Source: Doris montereyensis (taxonomy: Eukaryota; Mollusca; Gastropoda; Nudibranchia; Dorididae). From it: a stretch of 64,000 nucleotides of DNA. Shown here in pieces: positions 11,933 through 24,759 of this stretch. The notes below the pieces were generated by a model. The model was not told where the DNA came from, did not search any database, and worked only from the letters and a program-made list of their open reading frames with translations. The position numbers and the translations under genes were made by a program. How positions within the stretch are numbered: the stretch's first letter is position 1; each line of letters opens with the position of its first letter. The DNA lies in NCBI GenBank assembly GCA_037039925.1, contig JAXRKP010000656.1:103501-167500 (forward strand), given 5' to 3'.

Positions 11933-12634
11933 CCCGATCCTGCTAAGCGTGCCTGCTAGCACCCTTTTGGTGTCCTGCCTAATGCGCCCGCCGAGTGCTG
12001 CCGACGGCAGAAATTAAAAGGTTTGTTTCCAAAGCATTGTAGTGACAAATCTAGCGAGGTCACGGCCTATCATAACCTTTAACCTATTCACGAGACTGCA
12101 CAGGATTTTTAGAAGGAAACAGAACTCTTCTGCATTGTTTGGTCAATATTCTACGATTTTTCAAAATTCAGAGACCATCGAGAGGCAAAATGGCATTTCA
12201 CTTTCAACGCATGAAAAGCTGGCTCTGCGAATTGAGAGAGGAGATCGGTGATTTTGGGCCCAACAGAACCCTAAATCCTGATGAAAAGAGGAAGGTTCTG
12301 ACATTGAAGAAGTTTTAACTGATTTGAGTGATGTGAGGAGGATGATGAAGAAGAAAATAGCGATGAGGCTTGCAATGCCTTAGCAGGCGAAATCCAAACT
12401 GCCGTGTCTGTGGACGACAGACCTATCTGACACTCAACTTCAGCCATTTACAGTGTTCAATGTTTGTAGATATCAGTGTTTCTGTCCAATAAAATAATTC
12501 CTGCACATGAATACAATTTTTAAAATAAAGAAACAACAAAAACATGGAAGAAACGTATTTTTTAATAACAATGGAACAGGGACAGTTATCTCATTTTGCT
12601 TAGGCATCAGCCCAGCGGGTTAGGCAGGATTGGG
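11933..12634 (+). mobile_element. Internally deleted piggyBac-like element
   Basis: The ends are CCCGATCCTGCTAAGCG on the left and, reverse complemented, CCCAATCCTGCCTAACC on the right, with subterminal GCGCCCGCCGAGTGCTG. Inside, a piggyBac N-terminal stub starts near 12190 (MAFHFQRMKSWLCELREEI, then GPNRTLNPDE) and decays through stops; a DISVSVQ end is shared with the element at 25915. The catalytic domain is absent, so the element would be non-autonomous. The flanking TTAA is eroded (TAAA on the left, TTGT on the right). Confidence 0.65.
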
Positions 12635-12787
12635 TTGTCTATTCTTGCACATTGATTGAATGGAGAACCACAGTGCAGAGGGATAATTGAGTGAAAGAAG
12701 GAACGATGCTGAGTAGAATTGCTTTGCATCAAATGCTTGTTATGTTTTTGAAATTATTATTATTGTATTTGCCAATATTCCCGGTTA

Positions 12788-13612
12788 TTTACTTCACACC
12801 TGCCCTTCCCTTGCACACACCCCGGTACTGTACTCCACACCTGCTCTTCCCTTGCACACATCCCAGTACTGTTCCCCACACCTGCTCTTCCTACACACAC
12901 CCCAGTACTGTACTCACACCTGCCCTTCCCTTACACACACCCCAGTACTGTACTCCACACCTGCCCTTCCCTTCATACACCCCATACTGTACTCCACACC
13001 TGCTCTTCCCTTACACACCCCAGTACTGTACTCCACACCTGCCCTTCCCTTACACACACCCCAGTACTGTACTCCACACCTGCCCTTCCCTTGCATACAC
13101 CTCGGTACTGTACTTACACATACATTCCAGTACTGTACTCCACACCTGCCCTTCCCTTGCATACACCTCGGTACTGTACTCCACACCTGCCCTTCCCTTG
13201 CATACATTCCAGTACTGTACTCCACACCTGCCCTTCCCTTGCATACATTCCACCTGTGCATACACTGTACTCTCCACACCTGCCCTTCCCTTGCATCCAG
13301 TACCTCACACCTGCCCTTCCCTTGCATACACCTCCACTCCACACCTGCCCTTCCCTTGCATACACCTCGGTACTGTACTCCACACTTGCCCTTCCCTTGC
13401 ATACACCTCAGTACTGTACTCCACACCTGCCCTTCCCTTGCATACACCCGGTACTGTACTTTATACCTGCCCTTCCTTGCACACTCTCCAGTAATGTACT
13501 TTATACCTGCCCTTCCCTTGCACACACCCCGGTAATGTACTTCACACCTTCCCTTCCTTGCACATCCCCCAGTAATGTACTTCACACCTGCCTTCCCTTG
13601 CATACACACACA
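12788..13612. repeat. ~40-bp minisatellite, about 20 copies, ending in CA and C tracts
   Basis: The unit is CAGTACTGTACTCCACACC then TGCCCTTCCCTTGCATACAC, with frequent deletions. The array ends in (CA)n and a C-run near 13602-13630. It yields 190-267-codon open frames on both strands because the unit lacks stops in several frames. These are not genes. Confidence 0.92.
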
Positions 13613-13639
13613 CACACCCCCCCCCCCCCTCCCTTTTTG

Positions 13640-15342
13640 TGTGTGTTTTGTTTTTTGGTTTGGCTGTGATTATAGTAAACTCGATTCAAGGGTTGAATTC
13701 AAACAAGAAGGTGGTTGGTTCTGGCTGTGTTGTTGATGGTCAACTGGATTCAATCAAGGGTTGAACCCAAGCCCTAATATTGTGGTGTTGATGGTCTACA
13801 GTAACTCCGTCCATACTTTGTGGTAGGCACCATGGAAGGGATGAATGACTAGACCAGCAGATACAAAGAAAGAAAAAAAAAAACTGGTGGTTTTATCAAA
13901 ATGGACCAATATTGGGATAACAAAAAAAGAAAGCATTGAGATTGTGGTGAGTGGATATAGCACTGCCCAGTGCAGTAGGAAAAAAGCCTGGCCCATAACA
14001 CTGACATTGCTGCAAAAATGGATAACAAGACGTCTACGATGTTATCACAACACGAATATTTATTGTCAGCCACGGAACATTCGGTACCTCTCTTCTTCCT
14101 GCAAACTTTTTCAAACAGGAGAAGATGAAAAAAAAACCCAGTGGAAACAACACAAACTTGCAAACCAGAAATTTTATTGTATGATTGGTAGGATGATGGC
14201 AACTGTCTTCTTACGGTGTAATAGATTTTGCAAAACCCGAGAATGCATAGACCTATAAGAAGTTTTCAAGGCAAGAGAAAAATCGAAATTTTAAATGTTT
14301 GTTTAATGTATAAGTTGAGTCAAATTTGATAGTGTTAAATGTTAGATTCTATTATAAATATAAACTGCTTTATCCTACGTTCACAAATTTGCTCACAGTC
14401 ACAGGATCGTCCACGCACTACAGTTAATGTATGAATGACATCAACATACTCTCCACAGATGTGCAGGTGTGACATTGACAGTGTTCTCTGTATACTGTAC
14501 TGTATGATGAGTACTCCGGTGAAAGGATAATGATTGATAGTGATAATATTCCATTCATAGTAAACCCCTTCGACAATATGCTCTATTACTATAGTGTTAA
14601 TACAATTACAACATGATGAAATTTGATTCATTCCTGAATGTGATTTTTATTAGAAAGTCAATTGAAAACTAGAGACGTTCAGGGGGAAATAAGTGAATGT
14701 AGTCATATGTTTTATCTACTACAACTACAAATGAAAATGAAAGTAAAGCAACTCCACTAGAAACACCAGAAACTGCTTGTTTTATAAATGCTTTATGAGA
14801 TGGCAAGGAAATAAAATGGAATAGAGGAGACGGACAATTGAAACTTGTTCCAGTGATCTATTGACAGTCATGAATTGATGAATGGATTTGAATCAGACTC
14901 AGTCAGAAAAGGAAAATGTACCCGACTCGGATAAGACAAATGTGTTTTGCCTCAGAAACGGAAATTGTATTTCGATTCGGAACAGACAATTTTTGACTTA
15001 GAATAGAAAATGACGATCAACTTTACACACAAGTAAGTTTGAACTTGGTCTGATTGTTCTTACTTACTCAACTAATTCACCCCACCTACTTGCCAAACCA
15101 TTCCAAGAAATTTATTAGAAATAAAACCCTCAACATGGAAGAACATAAATCTTTTTTGTCCTCATTAATAAGGATAGTCTTAGTCTTATTATCTTATGCT
15201 TAAAACCATTGGCATCAAGACTTTAAGTGGATAGAATCTTTGATCTTCAACACAAATATAAAGCCTGAGAAAGTGGAGAATATGTATAATAAGGAAAGGA
15301 ATGTAACTATTTCTGCTGCATAGTAGAAGTTTTCAATGCATT
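13640..15342. other. Intergenic, largely featureless
   Basis: There are two loose copies of a GGATTCAA..AAGGGTTGAA motif near 13680 and 13745. The remainder is AT-rich with short open frames that show no recognised domain. Confidence 0.45.
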
Positions 15343-15955
15343 ACTTGAACTTGAACAAATGGAATATGAAACTCTGATGCCAAGTACAAAGTTTCATACA
15401 ATTATGCATCACACTTGAACAAATGGAATATGAAACTCTGATGTCTAGTACAAAGTTTCATACAATTATGCATCACACTTGAACAAATGGAATATGAAAC
15501 TCTGATGCCAAGTACAAAGTTTCATACAATTATGCATCACACTTGAACAAATGGAATATGAAGCTCTGATGCCTAGTAAAAGTTTCATACAATTATGCAT
15601 CACACTTGAACAAATGGAATATGAAACTCTGATGCCAAGTACAAAGTTTCATACAATTATGCATCACACTCGAACAAATGGAATATGAAACGCTGATGTC
15701 TAGTACAGTTTCATACAATTATGCATCACACTTGAACAAATGGAATATGAAACTCTGATGTCTAGTACAGTTTCATACAATTATGCATCACACTTGAACA
15801 AATGGAATATGAAACTCTGATGTCTAGTACAGTTTCATACAATTATGCATCACACTTGAACAAATGGAATATGAAACTCTGATGTCTAGTACGGTTTCAT
15901 ACAATTATGCATCACACTTGAACAAATGGAATATGAAACGCTGATGCCTAGTAGT
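15343..15955. repeat. ~62-bp minisatellite, 10 copies
   Basis: Units contain CTTGAACAAATGGAATATGA, AACTCTGATG, CTAGTACAGTTTCATAC and AATTATGCATCACA. Copies differ by a few bases, mainly at CCAAG/TCTAG and an AAAG insertion. Later copies are more alike, suggesting recent spread from that side. Confidence 0.92.
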
Positions 15956-16530
15956 AGGAAGTATCATACAATTATACAAAATACAATACTCTTAACTTAA
16001 CAGGAATATGAAACGCTGGGACAGAAATAGAGCCGTCAGATTTTCCCCGCATTTTAACCAACATTCTACTATTTACTTGCATCATTACACTGTGCACCTT
16101 TTGCTCTTGATTCTCAGTCTGGAATCACCGCTTATGGTGGATGGAATATATTTCACTCAATCAATCATCAGCTTTTGATTCTGACGGCACCATGTTTGGC
16201 TGCTCATGGCCTAATGGCTGGTTTGTGTGGTGGGTGCCTTGTAATGGAATGAAAAATCTACACAAAAGTTTACAACTCAAGATACATGTGTAATGTGAAG
16301 CCTACAGCTACATTGATAAAATACATATCTTGTTGAGTTGGGCAGAGCTACCCGGAGCGATGGATGACCGAAGAAAGCATATGAGAGAGGCTGTTGTATA
16401 AGCAATTTACGTTAGGTCGTAAAACTGAAAAGTTTCTGAATTTTTGTTTCTAAATTTTGCTCTTAGTCTTAGTTCTTAACATTGTTTTTGCTGCGTAATC
16501 ATCAACATCATCTCTACAAACCCCATGCTA

Positions 16531-16718
16531 CAGTAGTCGCTGGATAAAAGCACACTTCATAACAGTACAGTCTGCATAAACACACACCTACCGGTACATA
16601 CATCTGCTGACCAATTTTTTTTATACTAAACTTGATAAAAATGTTCCCATAAACTCATGGTATGCATAAAAGCCCTTTTTTCCTGCGCCCAAAGGACGCG
16701 TTTATTCAGCGACTACTG
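16531..16718. mobile_element. 188-bp MITE with near-perfect TIRs
   Basis: The left end is CAGTAGTCGCTGGATAAA. The right end, reverse complemented, is CAGTAGTCGCTGAATAAA, with one mismatch in 18. TA lies directly outside both ends. These are features of a pogo/Tigger-type or other TA-targeting DNA element. It has no coding capacity. Confidence 0.8.
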
Positions 16719-18675
16719 TATTAGCTATTTACAGAAGATCCTATTTTGAACGGTGATCACTTTGTTCTCAGTCAGCAAGGATGAAATAGAAAAGCCTGAG
16801 CACCGCTTATTGCATTAGTACTTATTATTATTGAAAGTTAGGTGAGTCATGATAACATTGTAACAATCAATCATCAATATTTCTGGACGACTGAATCTAC
16901 AGAAAAGCTCTTGAACAAAAATTCAAATTTTGTCACTTGGCAGAGACTCCAGTAAAAGCGATTGATGGTGACTAACACATATACCCCGTATTTTGAATTA
17001 TGAAGAATGGCATGCATACAAATTTATGATGAGGTTACTGTAACTAATAATTCTGTCTATACTATCAAACGATTTACATGCCAACTCTAAAGTGAAAGAC
17101 GGCAGTAAATGACAATTCCCGTCAAAGAAGCCAGAACAGATGTGATGTTTTTTCGGTTATATACACCTATAATCATATGTTAGACAACAAACAAGTGATA
17201 CCTGTATACCCTGAGCTTACAACAGAAAAGGAGAGGACAAAAGAGTTTGAGAGGAGAATGAATCAATGAAAGGAGGGCATTGTCACTGATACTTATTAGA
17301 ATGAGTAAAAGGGAAAAAGGAGGGTATGACGTGAAAGATACAAGGATAATACTAATATAGTACGTAATAGGTTATAGTTATAGGGATCCAGTAACAATAC
17401 TTACACAGAGGCATAGCAAAACCATAGTGTTGTGAGTTTATGATCATGAGGATACTACTGGTTCCAAACCCATGGTTGGCTTAGACTAGGTTTTTTACAA
17501 CGTTGTACTCTTAGTGTCTTAGGAAAGGTATTTCACTCTGCTTTCCTTACTTGAATCAGGTGTGAATGAGTACCCAGCTATAGGTAGACAAAGATATTGT
17601 CAAATGTCAGAGTGTTTGTACAAAACGCCTTACTACAGGCTGCTTAACCGTTATGCTCTTCAGGGAGTTGAAAAGGATTTTGAATGAAATATGGCCTGCT
17701 TTTAGAATAAATGATGTACAGTCGTTGAATCTGCACTTGTGCAGGGAGAAAGAGTATAACTCTATCTTTATTTTTAGTAACTAGTAACAGAGAAAGGAGA
17801 GAGAAAGAGATGTGCTGTAGTTGCAGAAAAACGACAAAGAGAAGAAAATAGTAGAGAAAGGATGAAAGAACGTATAATCAAGGTAGTAATTAGTGATAGA
17901 AATGTGAAAATTATAGAAGTAAGTCAAACTCAAACAATGATATATGATGTTATGGGTAACTGTGATAGTGTTAGGAAAGTAAAAAAGCTTAGGATGTGAA
18001 AGTGATAATAATAAATAAGTATTCCAAAGTGCCGGTAGGTGTATATAATAAATTCAATGCTGTCTACGAAAAGACAGCGGGCAGTCAAAGTTATGTGATT
18101 CATGATAATTGATATACTTTATCAATACATAATACATATATAATCTATCTTTAAATCTACCATCCCACGTGCTAAATCATAAATGTTTAAATCAATAAAT
18201 GACTCGGTAGCATGTAGATCTCAATAGTAATCCATCTAATTAACAATTCAGTGCTCACAGCATATAAAGTTCAATTAACTATGAGAAGACAACGAACATA
18301 AATATCTGCATAAGAACATTTTCACCTGAATTGAATTGCTCATCTTTAATTTCATCAGATGTAAGTTGGGTTTTTAAAAAAGAATGCCATAACGGTTCGT
18401 AAGAAAGATTGAATGAATAGAAGAATAGCAGAGAGTCGATCTAAATTTATCAAAAACTTTTTTCTCCCCTTTTTTCATTATTGTTCCCAATTTTTCTTAC
18501 TTTTGGTTTAATTTTCCTATGACACAATGAGTTTGCTCCCAACTTACCCTGTTTTGCTTCCATTTTTCAAGTCTCTTGTTTTCTGTTTAGTTCTCCCAAT
18601 TTCCACCTGATTTCCTGTTTATTTTTCTTTGATGTCATCTTACTAATAATATTCTATTGAAGTCTCTCTGGTTTA
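16719..18675. other. Intergenic, no gene seen
   Basis: AT-rich with purine-rich stretches (17220-17300, 17780-17860). No domain-bearing open frame, tRNA-like fold or tandem array was noted. Confidence 0.45.
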
Positions 18676-18715
18676 TTGGTGGTTTTCTACTCAGTGCTCC
18701 CATTTTGTGGGTGGT

Positions 18716-18860
18716 TGGCAGGTGCCACTGGTACTGGTAGGTCCTACTTCTTTCCTTTGTTCTTAAAAATTTATCTTTCATTTTCATCTTGCTGTTTCTT
18801 CTTAATTCTCTCTGAGATCACCGCAATGGTATACGGGGTAAATTTCAAAGAAACAAACAA
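18716..18860 (+). repeat. Dispersed tail repeat, copy
   Basis: Hallmarks in order: ACTGGTAGGTCCTACTTC, a pyrimidine-rich stretch with CATCTTGCTGTTTCTTC, then GAGATCACCGCAATGG and GGGTAAATTTCAAAGAAAC. Confidence 0.75.
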
Positions 18861-19229
18861 ATAAGCACTCATTTTCTGCGTGGGCTTATATTCAGTGCTC
18901 CATTTTCTGCTAGGTCTTCTATTTAATTTAGTGCTCCCATTTTCTACAATGTCTTCTTATCCTCTACGATTCTATGCTTTATTGATTGCTTTGTCGTCGT
19001 AGATTTGATTAATGCTCCCGTTGTCCATATGTGAATGTGGTCTTTGGCTTAGTGCTCCAATTTTGTGTGTGGCCTTTATTTAGTGCTCCAATTATGCTGT
19101 GCTATGTCATATTTCTTTTGTACCTCCACTTTCTTGATTTTCTATTTAGATTTCTAGTTCTAGTGCTTCCATTTTTCTTGTGGTTTTGGGTTGAGTAGGC
19201 CCCCTACTCCTTTTTTCAATGCACTTTCG

Positions 19230-19465
19230 TGTGAAGATTCATGAAACGACGTCCTGTCAGGATGCGCCATGATGATAAAGACCAACAGTGACGCAAGGGG
19301 CAAGTCAAAAGTAAAGGAAATGACATTGAATAATATTAAAGCCCCATAGGAACAAAGACAAGACAAAAACAAGGAACAGACAATGAGAAAGCATCCTGGC
19401 TACCGTGGGGATTGAACCCGCGACCTCTGCGTAGGCACCCGTCACCCCATCATGAAAGAAAGAAT
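19230..19465 (-). mobile_element. tRNA-derived SINE, left arm of an inverted pair
   Basis: On the minus strand it contains a box B-like CGGGTTCAATCCC, followed by a body with GTTCCTATGGGGCTTTAATA. The same body is in the + copy at 19466-19650. The two heads face each other. Confidence 0.7.
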
Positions 19466-19650
19466 GCTACTACGTAGTTAGCAGTAGCAGCTCAGTTGGT
19501 TGCACTTTTCTTTTCATGGTGAGGAGATGGGTGCTGACGCAGAGATCGCAGTTGCATCCCCATAGTGGCGAAGATTTATGGTAGCTGTCTTATCTTTGTT
19601 CCTATGGGGCTTTAATACCATTCAATCATTCAATATGATTCAATGTCATT
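19466..19650 (+). mobile_element. tRNA-derived SINE, right arm of an inverted pair
   Basis: The head has a good box A (TAGCAGCTCAGTTGGTTGC) and a decayed box B (CGCAGTTGCATCCC). The body ends GTTCCTATGGGGCTTTAATA. It is head-to-head with the copy at 19230-19465. Confidence 0.7.
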
Positions 19651-20129
19651 TCCATGAATGATAATAATGATTTTCAATGTGGTCTGTTAGTTTTACTTTT
19701 CTTGTATTTAGTGCTCCCAATTTCTATGTGGTCTTGTGCTCCTATATTCAATTTCAATGTGGTCTTTTATGTAGTGCCCATATTTTCTTTGTTGTCTTGA
19801 GTTTAGTGCTCTTATGGAAGGTTCAAAGCAAGCTTGTCATATTATATTTGCAAAATTGAGGGGTTGACTTTGAGGTTGTATGTATGCACTATTGGCGTCT
19901 ATTTTTTTTTTAACTTCGAAAAGGTCATAAGTTCTGGCAAGACAGCAAAGAACATATAGGCTAATAATGTTTTCTCGAATGTCATATTTGGAAATTGGAA
20001 ATTGGCATGGGTTTAAATTAAACTGTGAAATTGTTACAACCGCTATTCAGGAAAAGACATCGTTCTTGCAGATAAGACATGTTTGCTTTATAATTTATAC
20101 CTTTGCTATATTCAAATTCAACATGGTCT

Positions 20130-20400
20130 TTTATTCGGTGCTCTTATTTTCTTTTTCTATGCGCAGTTTTGAGTTAAGTGCTCTGATTTTCTTTTTCTAT
20201 GCGCAGTTTTGAGTCAAGTGCTCTGATTTTCCTTTTCTATGCGCAGTTTTGAGTCAAGTGCTCTGATTTTCTTTTTCTATGCGCAGTTTTGAGTTAAGTG
20301 CTCTGATTTTCTTTTTCTATGCGCAGTTTTGAGTCAAGTGCTCTGATTTTCTTTTTCTATTCTCAGTTTTGAGTTAAGTGCTCTGATTTTCAACATCATA
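20130..20400 (+). repeat. ~39-bp minisatellite, 6-7 copies
   Basis: The unit is TTTTCTTTTTCTATGCGC, AGTTTTGAGTCAAGTGCTC, TGA. Copies are nearly identical, alternating GAGTCAAG with GAGTTAAG. Confidence 0.92.
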
Positions 20401-20969
20401 TTCTATTTAGTGCTCTCATTTTTTACTTGGTTTGTATCTTCTCAGGATCTTTTTCGTGAGTTTCGTTGTTCATTGATTTGGCTACTAGTACTACCGGCAT
20501 GGCATCACTATCACACTACTATCAGTGACCTATCACTATCAGTATCACTCATCACTGTCCTTTATGTTGTGATTCACTCTATTGACACATTTATAACCAA
20601 ACCTCATCGTTGTGGTTGGTATCCCTATCTTGGTTTTCATGCTTACGTCTTTTGTCATTAACTGGGCTTGGGTTGTTTAACTAAGCTTGAGTTTTGAGAG
20701 AACCCTTGAAGTGGTGATTATCACACTCACTCCCAACCTCAGGTGGCTGAAGACGGTCTATGGAAAATTGGCGGCTTGATTTCCTTTGATTAGCAGAGCA
20801 GTCCATAAATTGTTTTTGTACATTGGGTTATCAAAAAAAGAAAAGCTCCTTCCAATGAATGAATGCCATTGTCAACGCTCAATAGACTTAGAAAAGCACC
20901 TCTCCTACTTTTTGGTCATCGTCAATGCCATGCTTTTCAGTTAAAGTTTGTTCTCATAGTACTCATACT

Positions 20970-21112
20970 GTTGCGGGCGGTTGGCGGGAGCTGCTGATAG
21001 GTCCTACTTCTTTCATTTCCTTTTTTTTCATTTATCCTTCATTTTGCCATTTCCTCTTAATTCACCCGAAGATCGCCGCAATGGTGGACAGGGTAAATTT
21101 CAAAGAAAGAAA
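20970..21112 (+). repeat. Dispersed tail repeat, copy
   Basis: GCTGATAGGTCCTACTTC, then a T-rich middle, TTTCCTCTTAATTCACCC, GATCGCCGCAATGGTGGACA and GGGTAAATTTCAAAGAAAG. Confidence 0.75.
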
Positions 21113-21186
21113 AAAAAATCTCAACTCACTGTTATTATATTTCATCCTGGTTATGTCTGTTCTTGACACTCCTCACAATACTCACA

Positions 21187-21318
21187 TCGTGGCTGATGTG
21201 ACTGGTATAGGTCATACCTGTTTCCTTTCAGTCTTTCAATGTCTTTTCATGTTAATGTTCCTTCTCTCAATTCACCCTGAGATCACTGCATGTGGGGAAT
21301 GTCGCATGAAACAAACAG
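21187..21318 (+). repeat. Dispersed tail repeat, copy
   Basis: Same order of blocks as at 20970 but more diverged: GGTATAGGTCATACCTG, TCAATTCACCCTGAGATCAC, then ATGTCGCATGAAACAAAC. Confidence 0.6.
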
Positions 21319-21564
21319 TCAAATTTTAGACATTTCATTTCTGCCACCTGTAGGCCTACTCATTCATTCACAATATTCACGTCTTTTATCTTGCTTGCTG
21401 TTCTCTAGTTAGGAAATCCTCAGATCATAGCATATGGTGGGTGGGATAAATTGCAATGAAACCACAGAAGCAAAAAAGCTTGCAGGGTTCAAAGCGAACA
21501 TGTAGTTACAGTAGAGAAGGAAGCTTACAATAGTAGAAGAGAAGTAGGAGGAGATTTTAACGTT

Positions 21565-22300
21565 CAGTGACAGTAGTAGAAGTAGGAGACTTTCAATTTT
21601 TAGTGACAGTAGTAGAAGTAGGAGACTTTCAACTTTCAGTGACAGTAGTAGAAGTAGGAGACTTTCAACTTTCAGTGACAGTAGTAGAAGTAGGAGACTT
21701 TCAACTTTTAGTGACAGTAGTAGAAGTAGGAGACTTTCAACTTTCAGTGACAGTAGTAGAAGTAGGAGACTTTCAACTTTCAGTGACAGTAGTAGAATGT
21801 AGGAGACTTTCAACTTTTAGTGACAGTAGTAGAAGTAGGAGACTTTCAACTTTCAGTGACACTGACAGTAGTAGAAGTAGGAGACTTTCAACTTTTAGTG
21901 ACAGTAGTAGAAGTAGGAGACTTTCAACTTTCAGTGACAGTAGTAGAAGTAGGATATTTTCAACTTTTAGTGACAGTAGTAGAAGTAGGAGACTTTCAAC
22001 TTTCAGTGACAGTGACAGTAGTAGAAGTAGGATATTTTCAACTTTTAGTGACAGTAGTAGAAGTAGGAGACTTTCAATTTTCAGTGACAGTAGTAGAAGT
22101 AGGATATTTTCAACTTTCAGTGACAGTAGTAGAAGTAGGATATTTTCAACTTTCAGTGACAGTAATAGTAGAAGTAGGAGACTTTCAACTTTCAGTGACA
22201 GTAATAGGTTAAGTAGTAGAAGTAGGAGACTTTCAACTTTTAGTGACAGTAATAGGTTAAGTAGTAGAAGTAGGAGACTTTCAACTTTTAGTGACAGTAG
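21565..22300 (+). repeat. 36-bp minisatellite, about 20 copies
   Basis: The unit is AGTGACAGTAGTAGAAGTAG then GAGACTTTCAACTTTC. Because 36 is divisible by 3 and the unit is stop-free, a 248-codon frame runs through it, switching between a SSRSRRLSTFSD-like and a VVEVGDFQLSVT-like repeat at indels. There is no start context, splice site or domain; I treat it as non-coding. Confidence 0.9.
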
Positions 22301-22611
22301 TACACTACATTAGTAGAAGGAAACTTACATTACTAAAAGAAAGCTTATAGTATACATGTACTTAATTGTGTTACAGCAGTAGAAAGAAACTTAAACTAAC
22401 AGTAGTAGCAGGTCTAGAGTAGAACTAGATATAAAAACTAGAAGTACAAGATAACAATAACACTACAAAATAAGACTAAGAGTACATGGCATTGATATGT
22501 GATCTGGAAATTCATCATCCGACATGAATTGATTTAACATTCTTGTATGGTGATAGCAGTAATATATATTGCCTACTGTTTGATGACTGGGTTTTTTTTG
22601 TCTTTTTTTTA

Positions 22612-22868
22612 GAAATGGGGGAAGAAAAAGGGTTATTTGCCATAGAGTATGCTGTGCTACAAACTGAAGTATGGTCCTTGGTCAAAGTGATCATTTGTAT
22701 ATTTCAAAGAAAGGCCATGTTTTGTTTTAGAAAGAAAGAAAAGGGTTGTCTCCCATGCTCCCATGGAGGATGCTATACTATTACAAACTGAAGTACGGTC
22801 TTGCGTCAAAAAGTGATCATTTTGATATTCCAAAGATCGGCCATCTCCTGTTTTAGAAAGAAAGAAAA
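22612..22868 (+). repeat. ~128-bp tandem duplication, 2 copies
   Basis: Two adjacent diverged copies share ACAAACTGAAGTA, GGTC..GTCAAA, GTGATCATTT, CCAAAG..GGCCAT and GTTTTAGAAAGAAAGAAAAG. Confidence 0.75.
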
Positions 22869-24539
22869 GGGTTATCTAACATGAATTGTTGTGAACTGAA
22901 GGAGCTGATTCATCTTACTGTCTATGACTATGAGGTAACTTTGACTTTCACTGAGTCGGAAAGAAAAAAGACAGGACAGGAGAAATCATCTGGCAAAGAC
23001 TGTTTTATGTGATATGTAAGTAAACTGAAAAGCCTAAGCTTGCTCTTTACCATCGATATTGTATTTCCAGTTTCCAGGCACTCTATGGAGAACTTGAAAA
23101 TGAAATGAATGAATAGCAAAGGTTCTCTGGGTCAAAAAAGGCGGATTTAATGTTCACGGTTATTCCTGCGCCAAGGAGCCCAGCCGGCCATCAACTACCT
23201 GAAGAAGTCATTGGAATCTACCCAATCTATTATCAGCAGTGATCTCAGGGTGAATAAAGAGGAAAGAAGAAGATAAAAGAGAGACATGTTAAAAGTGAAC
23301 GAAAGGAAGTAGGACCTACCAGTACTAGTACCAGTAGCCACTGCCAGTTGTGCCAGCTACCCACCCTCAAGTAGTGTTTCATCTTCAAACCAATTTTTTC
23401 AGTCTATACAGCTGCACGACTGTTTGAGTTTGAGTGTATAATATACAAGTATTTTTGAATTTGAAATTGGAATAGCAATACATTATACAATATACATCAT
23501 GTGTAGTGGTTTAAGGGGTCATTTCAATACAATTGCATCATTTAGAGAAAAATGGCAAAAGCAATGAACTTGGGCACAGATGACTTTGGAAATTCCAAGT
23601 TTCAAAAAGACAAAAAATGTGATGTGTTTTCATACTTTTCTGGAAGCATGATTTCTTTTTATTCCCTAGGATTATCTCTTTCTTTGTCTCGTTTTTTCAC
23701 AACCCCTTCAATTCATTGTCAATAAATGTGTGCCATCAAGGCGGGATGAAGCATGTGTTAAGAGTCCACAGTAGGATTTACATTGGACCAAATGGTATAG
23801 GCCTACATTTAATTCATGGAACTTTTGCAGAGATAAGAAGAGAGAGGAGAGAAAAAAAGGATAAAGGTGTTTTAGTCATCATAGATCGTTATAGTAGATG
23901 GGCATCACTACTAGTACTAGTACTACTACTACCGGTACCACTGTCAACGTGAATACAGAGACACCGTGTTAAGCATCGATTGGGATGTTTATTATTATAG
24001 TATAGCTTCTTTTAGTATACTTTTTGTTTGGTTTCTTTTTGTGGCCTTGTTTTGGTTTTTAATCTCTTTATTTATTTTCTATCCCATTTCTCCAGATGGC
24101 ATCGTTTCCAGGTCCAGTTGTGTAGTTGTTGTTACTGTTGTGCCACCAGGAGGCTGAGGGACACAAGATCTACTAGTCAGAAAAGGTCGTAGAGCTTTTC
24201 ATGTTGACAGACGTTAGACGTGAGCATCACTGCCAATCCAGCATCGTTTAAGATCTGGATACATAACCCAGGGATGGATTTGCCATGCATACCGCTAAAT
24301 CCGGACTCTTAATCCCAATGCTGATTGACTGGCCGTCCAACCTGATCAAGGTATGTGTGCAGTTGGTTTCTTTTTTCTCTCTCTTTTGTCTTACTCCCGG
24401 CTCAGTCTCTTGGTTCTCTGCGTTTTTGGAAACCAGGTATCTTCTAGTTCCATGGGGCCTGATCCTGAAGGAAAAGTAATATGAACACTAAATGTGTATG
24501 TCTCTTCTCTTTCTCTCCCTCTGTCTTAGTGTCTATCCC
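22869..24539. other. Intergenic with one reverse tail repeat
   Basis: Apart from the tail repeat at 23232-23375 and a (TAGTAC)n-like patch near 23910, no gene or RNA feature is supported. Confidence 0.4.
23232..23375 (-). repeat. Dispersed tail repeat, reverse copy
   Basis: Reverse complement of the family: GTGATCTCAGGGTGAATAAA, AGAGGAAAGAAG, and AAGTAGGACCTACCAGTA near the right end. Confidence 0.7.

Positions 24540-24759
<220 letters not shown>

Larger units (their letters stand above)
18676..20420 (+). repeat. Degenerate array of a TTTAGTGCTCCCATTTT motif
   Basis: The motif TTTAGTGCTCCCATTTTCT plus a TGTGGTCTT-like follow-on recurs at irregular spacing near 18690, 18890, 18935, 19055, 19080, 19160, 19710, 19775, 19805, 20140 and 20408. 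It looks like an old minisatellite, broken by the SINE pair at 19230-19650 and locally re-amplified at 20130-20400. Confidence 0.6.

Noticed and set aside
12691..13669. Open frames of 190-267 codons on both strands
   Set aside because: They lie in the ~40-bp minisatellite and read its unit; both strands and several frames are open.
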